Below are positions 1-5,631 of a stretch of 12,142 nucleotides of DNA, piece after piece (position 1 is the first letter of the stretch; each line of letters begins with the position of its first letter). The notes beneath the pieces were generated by a model. The model ran no database searches. It was not told where the DNA came from and saw only the letters and a list, made by a program, of their open reading frames with translations. The position numbers were made by a program, and so were the translations under genes. Source of the stretch: an uncultured Oscillospiraceae bacterium (lineage in GTDB: Bacteria > Bacillota > Clostridia > Oscillospirales > Oscillospiraceae); the NCBI GenBank assembly GCA_934573855.1, contig CAKTMF010000018.1, positions 1-12,142 on the forward strand, in the 5' to 3' direction.

Positions 1-23
1 CTCGAAACCGTTGAGATTTCGAG
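1..23 (-). other. Weak inverted repeat downstream of tRNA-Thr
   Basis: Arms CTCGAAA (1-7) and TTTCGAG (17-23) pair around a 9-nt loop just beyond the 3' end of tRNA-Thr. It may be part of a tRNA operon terminator or of the spacer before another tRNA. The window edge cuts off whatever follows, so no U-tract can be judged. Confidence 0.3.
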
Positions 24-31
24 GTTTTTAC

Positions 32-107
<76 letters not shown>

Positions 108-113
108 AAAGTT

Positions 114-137
114 GATGCCCCTTTTTCAAGGGGCATC
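114..137 (-). other. Perfect hairpin between tRNA-Asp and tRNA-Thr
   Basis: Two perfect 10-nt arms (114-123 and 128-137) enclose a 4-nt loop in the spacer between the two tRNAs. No U-tract follows on the minus strand, so it is more likely a processing or spacing hairpin, or a leaky terminator, than a strong terminator. Confidence 0.55.
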
Positions 138-139
138 TG

Positions 140-216
140 TGGCGACCGAGAAGGGACTTGAACCCTCGACCTCCGGCGTGACAGGCCGGCGTTCTAACCG
201 ACTGAACCACTCGGCC
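140..216 (-). tRNA. tRNA-Asp (anticodon GTC)
   Basis: This is a complete cloverleaf on the minus strand. The acceptor GGCCGAG (216-210) pairs with CTCGGTC. The anticodon stem CCGGC/GCCGG carries loop CTGTCAC, giving GTC for aspartate. The T-arm is GAGGGTTCAAGTCCCTT, the discriminator is G, and CCA is encoded at 142-140. It is the first gene after the promoter at 228-256. Confidence 0.97.
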
Positions 217-227
217 ACGGCTCAGTT

Positions 228-256
228 ATAATAACAAATCACTTCCCGTTTGTCAA
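228..256 (-). promoter_or_regulatory. Promoter of the tRNA-Asp/tRNA-Thr operon
   Basis: On the minus strand a perfect -35 box TTGACA (256-251) is followed after exactly 17 bp by TATTAT (233-228). Transcription would start about 5-7 nt before tRNA-Asp. It lies between the permease stop codon (285) and the tRNA, so the tRNAs do not depend on read-through from the ABC operon. Confidence 0.85.
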
Positions 257-284
257 CACTTTTTATAAAAATTTTCCCGGTTTT

Positions 285-1871
285 TTAGAGAGACATGAAG
301 CGCTGTACGCCCCAGCTCATCAGCAGTCTGTAGAGGGCGGCGCACAGCAGCGCGACGACAAGCGTGAACGCCGCGGCGACGGCCGTGGGCGGCAGTCCGG
401 CCCCAAGCACGACCGGCAGCACCGGCACGGCGATCAGGCCCCATGAACCGAACATGGTGATCATAACGCCGACGCCGCTCTTGACCGCCTGCGTCTCGCT
501 CGTCCAGTCGAGCGCGGGGTGGCGGAGATTTTCGACCAGTCCGAAAAGTCCCATGAACAGGCAGAACAGCACCGGCAGCACGATGAAGCAGACGAGCATT
601 ATGCCCGTGGGCTTGAGCAGCACGGCGGCGGCGACGGCAGCCGCCGCAACGGGCGGGATACTGAAAATGTTGTGCAGGCGGAGCTTCGCGCGAAGCACCT
701 CGCGGCAGTCCACCGGCAGAGACTGGACTATCCAGATATTCTTGCCTTCGAGCGCGACGGAGGGCGTGGTGTAGAGCGCCATGGAGGCCATGACGCACAG
801 CGCGCAAACCGCGAGCGCGTTTATAAGCTCCGCAGACTCTGGTATCATGGCGAGCAGCTGCATGACGTCGGCGCGCTTGACGATGAGCAGCACCGCCGCG
901 GCAAGCGCCATTACCGAGCCGAGACCGGCGTTGAGCATATAGGGCGGGCAGTTTAGGAAACGGGTCATTTCGCGGCGCAGGAGAGCCGAGCGCGCGGAGC
1001 CGAAGGACGCGGCCTCGGCGGCCGACTTGACGCGCGTGCCGCGCTTATCTGTGGCGGTCTTTATAAAGGTCGCGGACAGCAGCGCATACATCAGCGCGAA
1101 CGCGCCCAGCATGACCGCCGCCGCGCCGAGAAGGGCGGGGACGCTGCCGTCGGCGATGGCGATACCTATCCAGTACACGGGGGCCACCGCGCCGAGAGAC
1201 CCCGCGAGGCCGCTCGCGTCCGCCGCGACGGAGAGCAGCAGATTATTCATGTTCATGCTGAAATACATGTACAGACCGAGAAACGCGAAGGACAGCAGCG
1301 TCGTGACGAGAGACTTGCGCTGCACCCGAGCCGTCGCGAGAGACAGCAGCCACGCGAACAGCGCGCCGACCGCCAGCGTCAGCAGCGGCAGCAGCAGGAA
1401 CAGAATGATATACGCCGCCCAGCCCCACGCACTGAGCATGCCGTACTGAGAGCATACCAGAAGTCCCGGCACGGCGACCAGCATATCCAGAACAAAGTTT
1501 ATGACAAAGAGCAGGAACAGCCGGCTGAGGAGTATATGACTGGGCTTTATGGGCATGCTCAGGAGAAGGTCATTGTCCCGCGCCTCATAGAGCTGAGCCT
1601 TGGCGGTAAAGACGCTGCCCACGAACATCAGCCCGAAGGACATCACCGCCGCGAGGGAGAAGTACAGCCAATCCAGCCCGAACATATGAAACGGCTGGGC
1701 AAGGGTGTCGAAAATGTGCCAGAAAAGAAAGCCCAGCGCGCCGAGCGCGTAGACCATCAGCAGCGAAAAGGCGATGAGCTTGCCCTTCGACTGCTTTTTA
1801 TTTTTGCGCATGGCTCCGGTGAACCATACGCCCAGCATTTCGAGACGCTGGCGCAGCAGAATTTTAAGCAT
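285..1871 (-). CDS. ABC-2-type transporter permease, large multi-span exporter subunit
   Basis: The 528-residue protein is strongly hydrophobic, with about a dozen likely membrane segments in two similar halves. Each half has a soluble stretch linking helices: one reads EARDNDLLLSMPIKPS, the other LEGKNIWIVQSLPVDCREVL. Such 'LxSLPV' segments are typical of large putative ABC-2 permeases in Firmicutes, thought to contact the ATPase. It would form the membrane channel for the ATPase encoded just upstream; the substrate is unknown. The chosen ATG at 1871 overlaps the ATPase stop by 8 nt (ATGCTTAA) and has GGAGG about 8 nt upstream, pointing to translational coupling. A longer TTG start at 1892 is possible but less likely. 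It is the last gene of a four-gene operon, and no clear terminator is seen after it. Confidence 0.85.
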   Translation of the reverse strand: MLKILLRQRLEMLGVWFTGAMRKNKKQSKGKLIAFSLLMVYALGALGFLFWHIFDTLAQPFHMFGLDWLYFSLAAVMSFGLMFVGSVFTAKAQLYEARDNDLLLSMPIKPSHILLSRLFLLFVINFVLDMLVAVPGLLVCSQYGMLSAWGWAAYIILFLLLPLLTLAVGALFAWLLSLATARVQRKSLVTTLLSFAFLGLYMYFSMNMNNLLLSVAADASGLAGSLGAVAPVYWIGIAIADGSVPALLGAAAVMLGAFALMYALLSATFIKTATDKRGTRVKSAAEAASFGSARSALLRREMTRFLNCPPYMLNAGLGSVMALAAAVLLIVKRADVMQLLAMIPESAELINALAVCALCVMASMALYTTPSVALEGKNIWIVQSLPVDCREVLRAKLRLHNIFSIPPVAAAAVAAAVLLKPTGIMLVCFIVLPVLFCLFMGLFGLVENLRHPALDWTSETQAVKSGVGVMITMFGSWGLIAVPVLPVVLGAGLPPTAVAAAFTLVVALLCAALYRLLMSWGVQRFMSL

Positions 1872-2580
1872 TGCCGCCGTCCTCCAGCTCAAGGAACACG
1901 TCCTCCAGCGAGGAGTTGCCCTTGACCTCGTCCATGCTGCCGCTGGCGATCAGCTTTCCGTTCTTGATAATGGCGACCTTGTCGCAGAGCTTCTCCGCCA
2001 CCTCGAGAACGTGGGTGGAGAAGAATATCGCGCCGCCGTTATCGCAATGCTCGCGCATCATTTCCTTGAGCTGGTGAGCAGCCTTGGGGTCAAGACCCAC
2101 GAACGGCTCATCCATGATGATGAGCTTGGGCTGGTGGAGCCATGCGGAGATCAGGGCGAGCTTCTGCTTCATGCCGTGGGAATAGGAGGATATGGGCTGG
2201 CCGAGATCGCCGGTGAGACCGAATATACCGGCGTATTTTTCTATGCGTAGCTCGCGGTCGGCCTTGGAGACGCCGAACACGTCGCCGATGAAGTTGAGAT
2301 ACTTCATACCGGACATGAACTCGTAAAGGTCGGGGTTGTCGGGTATGTAGGCTGTGACGCGCTTGCAGTCGATGGGCTGCTTTGAGATGTCCATGCCGTC
2401 GATGAGTATCTCGCCCCGGTCAAAGCGGAGGATACCGGCGCAGGCCTTGATGGTGGTGGACTTACCGGCACCGTTGTGGCCGATGAAGCCGTATATCTCG
2501 CCCTTGCGGATGTGCAGGGAGAGATCGTCCACGGCGGTCTTGTCGCCGTAGGTCTTGGTGAAGTTGGTTATGCGGAGCAT
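1864..2580 (-). CDS. ABC transporter ATP-binding protein
   Basis: The 238-residue nucleotide-binding subunit would power the permease encoded directly downstream. Walker A is GHNGAGKST at residues 34-42. The signature reads SYSHGMKQK (about 132-140), Walker B is LIIMDEP (153-159, catalytic Glu158), the D-loop is VGLD and the H-loop His is His190 (FFSTH). At the usual Q-loop position the sequence reads YIPDNPDLYE, with Asp where Gln is typical; this form is common in ABC-2 exporter ATPases. The start at 2580 is chosen because MLRITNF begins the canonical first strand and AGAGG lies 7 nt upstream. A longer frame to 2616 would add 12 non-homologous-looking residues. The gene follows the ribbon-helix-helix gene by 16 nt and overlaps the permease start. 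Confidence 0.93.
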   Translation of the reverse strand: MLRITNFTKTYGDKTAVDDLSLHIRKGEIYGFIGHNGAGKSTTIKACAGILRFDRGEILIDGMDISKQPIDCKRVTAYIPDNPDLYEFMSGMKYLNFIGDVFGVSKADRELRIEKYAGIFGLTGDLGQPISSYSHGMKQKLALISAWLHQPKLIIMDEPFVGLDPKAAHQLKEMMREHCDNGGAIFFSTHVLEVAEKLCDKVAIIKNGKLIASGSMDEVKGNSSLEDVFLELEDGGNA

Positions 2581-2596
2581 GCTTTTACCTCTTAAA

Positions 2597-2794
2597 TCAT
2601 TTAATGTCAAGCTCAATGGGTTCGTCGATGGTATCGGAAACGTATTTCCCGTTCTTCCTGCGCTGCTTGACGCACTCCGTCAGAAGATATTCTATCTGGC
2701 CGTTGACGGAGCGGAAGTCGTCCTCCGCCCACGCCGCAATGGCGTCATACAGCTTCGCGGAGAGGCGCAGCGGCACCTGCTTCTTTTCCGCCAT
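2597..2794 (-). CDS. Arc-like ribbon-helix-helix DNA-binding protein
   Basis: This 65-residue protein has the layout of an Arc/MetJ-type ribbon-helix-helix domain. A short strand, VPLRLSAK (about 7-14), precedes helix A (LYDAIAAWAEDDF) and, after SVNG, helix B (QIEYLLTECVKQRR). A charged tail follows. Such proteins act as dimers, placing the paired strands in the DNA major groove, and often repress their own operon. Its ATG lies 5 nt after the SPFH stop and no Shine-Dalgarno is visible, so it is probably translated by coupling. The tandem TGATATCA palindromes over the operon promoter are plausible binding sites; that link is inferred. SPFH-plus-Arc gene pairs recur in Firmicutes and Actinobacteria. 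Confidence 0.85.
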   Translation of the reverse strand: MAEKKQVPLRLSAKLYDAIAAWAEDDFRSVNGQIEYLLTECVKQRRKNGKYVSDTIDEPIELDIK

Positions 2795-2799
2795 GGTTA

Positions 2800-3834
2800 T
2801 CAGTACAGGGAGCCGGAGTTGACCACGGGCTGGGCGTCGCGGTTGCCGCAGAGGACCACGAGAAGGTTGGAGACCATCGCGGCCTTGCGCTCCTCGTCCA
2901 GCTCTACGACTCCGCTCTCGCCGAGGCGCTCAAGAGCCATCTCGACCATGCCGACCGCGCCGTCGACGATCATCTTGCGCGCGTCGATGATGGCGCTGGC
3001 CTGCTGGCGCTGGAGCATTACCGCCGCGATTTCGGGAGCGTAGGCAAGATATGTTATGCGGGCCTCGATGATCTCTATGCCGGCGTTCTCGACCTTGAGC
3101 TGTATCTCGTCGCGGATACGGCTCGCCACCAGCTCGCTCGAGCCGCGCAGACTGCCCTCGTCGGCAATGCCGTCGCCGGTGGTGTCTATGCCGGGCGCGA
3201 CGTCATAGGGGTAGATACGGACGATGTTCCTCACCGCGCTGTCGCACTGGAGAGAGAGGTATTCCTTGTAGTTATCGACGTTGAAAACGGCCTTCGCGGT
3301 GTCGGTGACGCGCCACATGACGGCAATGCCTATCTCGACGGGGTTGCCGAGGCAGTCGTTTATCTTCTGGCGGCTGTTGGAGAGGGTCATTATCTTGAGA
3401 GATATCTTTTTGTTGGCGGTGTCCTGCGCGGGGTTCTTGCCGGAGGAGAGCGCCGCGGCGAGGGAGCTTGACCTGCCGCCGCTGTCCACGTCGCCGCTCT
3501 GGCTGAGACGTGTGTTGGCCGCGGGATTGAACGCGCTGCAAAGGGGATTTACGAAGTAAAAGCCCTCTTCCCTGAGCGTGCCTGTGTAATTGCCGAAGAG
3601 GGTGAGGACGAGCGCCTCCTGCGGCTTGAGGACCTTGAGACCGAGGAACGGGAACCAGCCCACGCACAGCCACACGATGGCAAGCACGCGCAGTATCACG
3701 GCCAGAAAGTAGAGCCGGGTGTAGGTGAGCGTCTCGGCGACGGGGATCGAAAGTATCGCGAGGATGTAGAGCGCAACGGAGAGTATCAGTACCTTGAGTC
3801 CGTTTTTCTTGGTAGTCAAAATCTTTTCTGTCAT
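2800..3834 (-). CDS. SPFH/band-7 (flotillin-like) membrane protein
   Basis: The 344-residue protein begins with two hydrophobic segments (about 14-36 and 41-66). The phrase VLKPQEALVLTLFGNYTGTLREEGFYFVNP (67-97), typical of the start of an SPFH domain, follows, and the core runs to about residue 300. Its end is the Ala/Gln-rich helix AVMLQRQQASAIIDARK. Residues 112-140 form a Ser/Gly-rich insert unlikely to be ordered. SPFH proteins build ring or scaffold assemblies in membrane microdomains; the role here is unknown. The ATG at 3834 has AGGAGG 9 nt upstream. It is the first gene of the operon and is followed closely by the ribbon-helix-helix and ABC genes, which suggests a joint membrane or envelope function. 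Confidence 0.9.
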   Translation of the reverse strand: MTEKILTTKKNGLKVLILSVALYILAILSIPVAETLTYTRLYFLAVILRVLAIVWLCVGWFPFLGLKVLKPQEALVLTLFGNYTGTLREEGFYFVNPLCSAFNPAANTRLSQSGDVDSGGRSSSLAAALSSGKNPAQDTANKKISLKIMTLSNSRQKINDCLGNPVEIGIAVMWRVTDTAKAVFNVDNYKEYLSLQCDSAVRNIVRIYPYDVAPGIDTTGDGIADEGSLRGSSELVASRIRDEIQLKVENAGIEIIEARITYLAYAPEIAAVMLQRQQASAIIDARKMIVDGAVGMVEMALERLGESGVVELDEERKAAMVSNLLVVLCGNRDAQPVVNSGSLY

Positions 3835-3848
3835 AGCTTATCGCCTCC

Positions 3849-3867
3849 TGATATCAAAATGATATCA
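3849..3867 (-). promoter_or_regulatory. Tandem TGATATCA palindromes, probable operator
   Basis: The perfect 8-bp palindrome TGATATCA occurs at 3849-3856 and again at 3860-3867, an 11-bp period (one helical turn). The upstream copy covers most of the -10 box and the downstream copy covers the expected transcription start and touches the Shine-Dalgarno. Spacing and position fit cooperative binding of a ribbon-helix-helix repressor such as the one encoded second in the operon. Binding is inferred. Confidence 0.65.
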
Positions 3868-3887
3868 TAATAATTTCCCGTAGTCAA
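3859..3887 (-). promoter_or_regulatory. Promoter of the SPFH-RHH-ABC operon
   Basis: The minus strand carries -35 TTGACT (3887-3882), a 17-bp spacer and -10 TATCAT (3864-3859), a good vegetative promoter. Transcription would begin near 3852, just before the AGGAGG of the SPFH gene, giving a very short leader. Confidence 0.8.
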
Positions 3888-3930
3888 CAGCTTTTTCCAG
3901 ATATTCAAAAAGAAGGATAGGAGGGGAGGA

Positions 3931-3947
3931 GCGGAAGGGTCTTCCGC
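3931..3947. other. Short hairpin in the gene-poor region
   Basis: Perfect 7-nt arms GCGGAAG and CTTCCGC enclose a 3-nt loop, next to the stronger terminator at 3955-3984. It may add to transcription stop on the minus strand; no separate role is evident. Confidence 0.4.
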
Positions 3948-3954
3948 CAAAAGA

Positions 3955-3984
3955 AAAAGCAAAGGACGTGTGTCCTTTGCTTTT
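3955..3984. terminator. Bidirectional intrinsic terminator
   Basis: Perfect 13-nt arms (3955-3967, 3972-3984) enclose loop GTGT. T-rich tails are present in both directions: TTTT closes the plus-strand arm and, on the minus strand, TTTTTCTTTT follows. It would end minus-strand transcription coming from 4007 and insulate the SPFH promoter. Confidence 0.8.
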
Positions 3985-4006
3985 AGGGTAGAGGTCAAAA
4001 GTCCGC

Positions 4007-4177
4007 TCAGACGCCGAGGCTCCCGGCCCACGCGGCGAGCTGTTCCTCGCTCACCTTGCCGTTGAAGGTCCTGCCGACGATGAGCTTCGCGCTCTTTGAA
4101 GTACATAAGTCGGACAATGAAAAGCTCTTGCCGATACTTGGTGTACCGGCAAGGGCTTTGAAGCAGCTTGGACACAT
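4007..4177 (-). pseudogene. Small ORF, probably a 3' coding remnant
   Basis: The minus strand is open from an ATG at 4177 to a TGA at 4007 (56 codons). The last 27 codons (AKLIVGRTFNGKVSEEQL... to SLGV) use G/C at nearly every third position, like neighbouring genes, and end 22 nt before a strong terminator, which looks like the true end of a gene. The first part (MCPSCFKALAGTPSIG...) uses AT-rich codons, falls on two hairpins and has no good Shine-Dalgarno. The simplest reading is a gene end left after an unrelated hairpin-rich segment replaced its 5' part. I do not recognise the family. A genuine small CxxC protein cannot be excluded. Confidence 0.35.
4121..4159. repeat. Long imperfect inverted repeat (hairpin)
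   Basis: Arms 4121-4137 and 4143-4159 pair over 17 positions around a 5-nt loop, with one wobble and one mismatch on either strand. No U-tract follows. It belongs to an AT-richer block (about 4090-4260) unlike the surrounding coding DNA. Confidence 0.55.
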
Positions 4178-4204
4178 TTCCGCCCGTCGAAACCGGGTGT
4201 GTCC
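4170..4204. repeat. Second hairpin of the same block
   Basis: GGACACA (4170-4176) pairs with TGTGTCC (4198-4204), and an inner CCCG/CGGG pair (4183-4186, 4194-4197) stacks directly on it. A 6-nt bulge lies on one side only. With the hairpin 10 nt away it could form a two-stem RNA or be the end structure of a mobile repeat. From 4205 to 4335 I see no gene or clear signal. Confidence 0.45.
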
Positions 4205-4335
4205 TTGTCAACTGCTACCATCTGCGCGAGATAAAAGCCATTAAGGGCAGATTAAGATTTGAGTAATAAAACACGAGAGGCGCAGGATGGGGCTATAAGC
4301 GCACCCTCCACGGCCTGCCTCTGCCATTCAAGGCC

Positions 4336-4365
4336 AACGCGGCTCCCCAAGGAGGGAGCCGCGTT
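4336..4365 (-). terminator. Hairpin downstream of spo0A
   Basis: Perfect 12-nt GC-rich arms (4336-4347, 4354-4365) with a 6-nt loop begin 9 nt after the spo0A stop codon. On the minus strand a T-run precedes the hairpin rather than following it, so this is not a textbook terminator. It could still stop transcription or protect the mRNA 3' end. Confidence 0.5.
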
Positions 4366-4374
4366 GAAAAAAGT

Positions 4375-5133
4375 CTACTTGACGGCGCGGAATTTATATT
4401 CAAGATTGACCCAGTCCGCGACCAGAGCGATAAATTCGCGGTTGGTCGGCTTGCCTCTCGCACCGGAGACGGTGCAGCCGAACAGCTCCTGCTGGGTACT
4501 GCTGTTGCCGCGGTCCCACGCGACCTCGATGGCATGGCAGATGGCCCGCTCGACGCTGGAGGGCGTGGCGCCGTGACGCGCGGCGATCTCCGGATAGACC
4601 CGTTTGGTGACGGCGTTTATCATACTCATGTTTTTCCGGGTCATCGCTATCGCCTCGCGCAGATACACATAGCCCTTGACGCTGCTCGGAATGCCGAGAT
4701 CGTGGAGAATGGAGGCAATGTGGCTCTCAATGGCGGCGCTTTCTGTGCCGCCGGGGTCCGACTGCCGTATAACGCGGCGCATTTGGCTGAGGACCGTCCT
4801 GGTCTCGCACGGCTTTGAGATGAAAGCCGACGCACCCAGCTCCAGCGAGCGTGAGACCGCCTGCTTCTGACAAAAGGCGGAGACCATGATGGCCTTCGGT
4901 CGTCGCGGCATGGCCGAAAATTGATCAAGCAGCTCCAAGCCGCTCAGCCCCGGCAGGACCATGTCCATGACGACGAGCTGCGGCGCCCTGCGCTTGACCA
5001 GCTCCCAGACCTCAGTACCGTTCCCGCTGCTGCCGACTACGCTGAACTCGCCCGACCTCTGCATGGTCTGCTGCAGAACTCTTCGGTAGTCCTCGTTGGA
5101 ATCTGCTAAGATAACGCTGATTCTGCTGTTCAT
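4375..5133 (-). CDS. spo0A: Sporulation master regulator Spo0A
   Basis: The 252-residue protein has a receiver domain (1-122), a short linker and the Spo0A DNA-binding domain (about 135-250). The phosphoacceptor is Asp57 (VVMDMVLPG), with Ser85 at the switch Thr/Ser position and Lys107 (ISKP). The C-terminal half carries Spo0A hallmarks: LGIPSSVKGYVYLREAI, GATPSSVERAICHAIEVAW and GKPTNREFIALVAD. The usual acidic pair near the N-terminus reads D11-S12 (LADSNED), so one metal-binding acid is replaced by Ser. Phosphorylated Spo0A switches on early sporulation genes. The ATG at 5133 has AAAGGAG about 13 nt upstream, rather far. No spoIVB lies beside it; instead a plus-strand LytTR/HPt/hybrid-kinase set is divergent. 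A promoter is seen at 5289-5317, leaving a leader of about 150 nt. Confidence 0.96.
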   Translation of the reverse strand: MNSRISVILADSNEDYRRVLQQTMQRSGEFSVVGSSGNGTEVWELVKRRAPQLVVMDMVLPGLSGLELLDQFSAMPRRPKAIMVSAFCQKQAVSRSLELGASAFISKPCETRTVLSQMRRVIRQSDPGGTESAAIESHIASILHDLGIPSSVKGYVYLREAIAMTRKNMSMINAVTKRVYPEIAARHGATPSSVERAICHAIEVAWDRGNSSTQQELFGCTVSGARGKPTNREFIALVADWVNLEYKFRAVK

Positions 5134-5163
5134 TTTTACTTTTGCGCTCCTTTATATTCAAAC

Positions 5164-5186
5164 GCCGGCAAAGCCGTACCGGCGTC
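5164..5186 (-). other. Hairpin in the spo0A leader
   Basis: Arms ACGCCGG and CCGGCGT around a 10-nt loop lie in the spo0A 5' leader, 30-50 nt before the start codon, followed on the minus strand by an AT-rich stretch (TTGAATAT). It could affect mRNA stability or read-through. No riboswitch fold is recognised. Confidence 0.4.
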
Positions 5187-5201
5187 AAAGTTCCTTATAA
5201 T

Positions 5202-5235
5202 ATATTCGGGCGAAGCTTCGCTCATAGTCGAATAT
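5202..5235. promoter_or_regulatory. Nested palindromes in the spo0A leader
   Basis: The perfect 12-bp palindrome GCGAAGCTTCGC (5210-5221) sits inside an outer inverted repeat ATATTCG (5202-5208)/CGAATAT (5229-5235). The right arm contains AGTCGAA (5226-5232), one base off the Spo0A box core TGTCGAA. It may be a regulator site or an mRNA structure; both are inferred. Confidence 0.35.
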
Positions 5236-5288
5236 AGGATCAGGCATGCGCCCGGACAGCTGTAAGATGAGCAGCGTGCAACGAGGCC

Positions 5289-5317
5289 ATTATAGCAGAC
5301 GCGCAGAGTTATGTTTA
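5289..5317 (-). promoter_or_regulatory. Vegetative promoter of spo0A
   Basis: On the minus strand TAAACA (5317-5312), a 17-bp spacer and a perfect TATAAT (5294-5289) preceded by TGC (extended -10) form a good vegetative promoter. Transcription would start near 5282, about 150 nt before the spo0A ATG. The AT-rich interval 5318-5415 separates it from the divergent promoter. Confidence 0.7.
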
Positions 5318-5415
5318 CCGACTGTGAATACGTCAGACTACAAGGTGAATTTGTCAATTTTTGATAGTTTGGCGTTAAGTTTTTCGCAGACAATTAGCTT
5401 TTTTGCAGAAAGGTA

Positions 5416-5443
5416 TTGATTATTTGTTAAAAAGGTGTAAAAT
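5416..5443 (+). promoter_or_regulatory. Promoter of the LytTR/HPt/kinase genes
   Basis: TTGATT (5416-5421), a 16-bp spacer and TAAAAT (5438-5443) form a plausible vegetative promoter facing the signalling genes. Transcription would start near 5450, giving a leader of about 180 nt before the LytTR start codon. Confidence 0.6.
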
Positions 5444-5465
5444 ATCTGTTGGGAAAAAATGGTCG

Positions 5466-5495
5466 CGCTGCCCGGCGTCGTTATTGCGGGCGGCG
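5466..5495 (+). other. GC-rich hairpin in the LytTR-gene leader
   Basis: CGCTGCCCG (5466-5474) pairs with CGGGCGGCG (5487-5495) through nine pairs including one U-G, around a 12-nt loop, close to the 5' end of the predicted leader RNA. It may be part of a sensor or anti-terminator fold; no known riboswitch class is recognised. Confidence 0.4.
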
Positions 5496-5574
5496 GGATT
5501 GAATCGGATACAGCACAGAGATTTGCAGGAGCTTCAACTGCAGCCGGCGTTTTCCGCGGGCTCGCTCTTTTCCG

Positions 5575-5612
5575 GCATCCTGCAGACCCCCGTATGCAGG
5601 ATGCAATTTTTT
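5575..5612 (+). terminator. Intrinsic terminator in the leader of the LytTR gene
   Basis: Perfect 10-nt arms GCATCCTGCA (5575-5584) and TGCAGGATGC (5595-5604) around a 10-nt loop are followed by AATTTTTT. It lies after the only visible plus-strand promoter and 19 nt before the LytTR ATG, with no gene ahead of it. It therefore looks like an attenuator, or the end of a separate small RNA of about 160 nt. Confidence 0.8.
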
Positions 5613-5631
5613 GGAAAGGATATGGGTATAA

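Noticed and set aside
4183..4194. The minus strand reads GGTTTCGACGGG, which resembles the 5' signature of tmRNA.
   Set aside because: No tRNA-like 3' half with CCA lies within 250-400 nt downstream, no plausible tag-peptide frame ending in Ala-Ala is present, and the acceptor stem is missing. The match is probably chance within a local hairpin.
3831..4211. A 126-codon minus-strand open frame between the SPFH gene and spo0A.
   Set aside because: It crosses the bidirectional terminator and the operon promoter and is in a different frame from the GC-rich coding tail ending at 4007.
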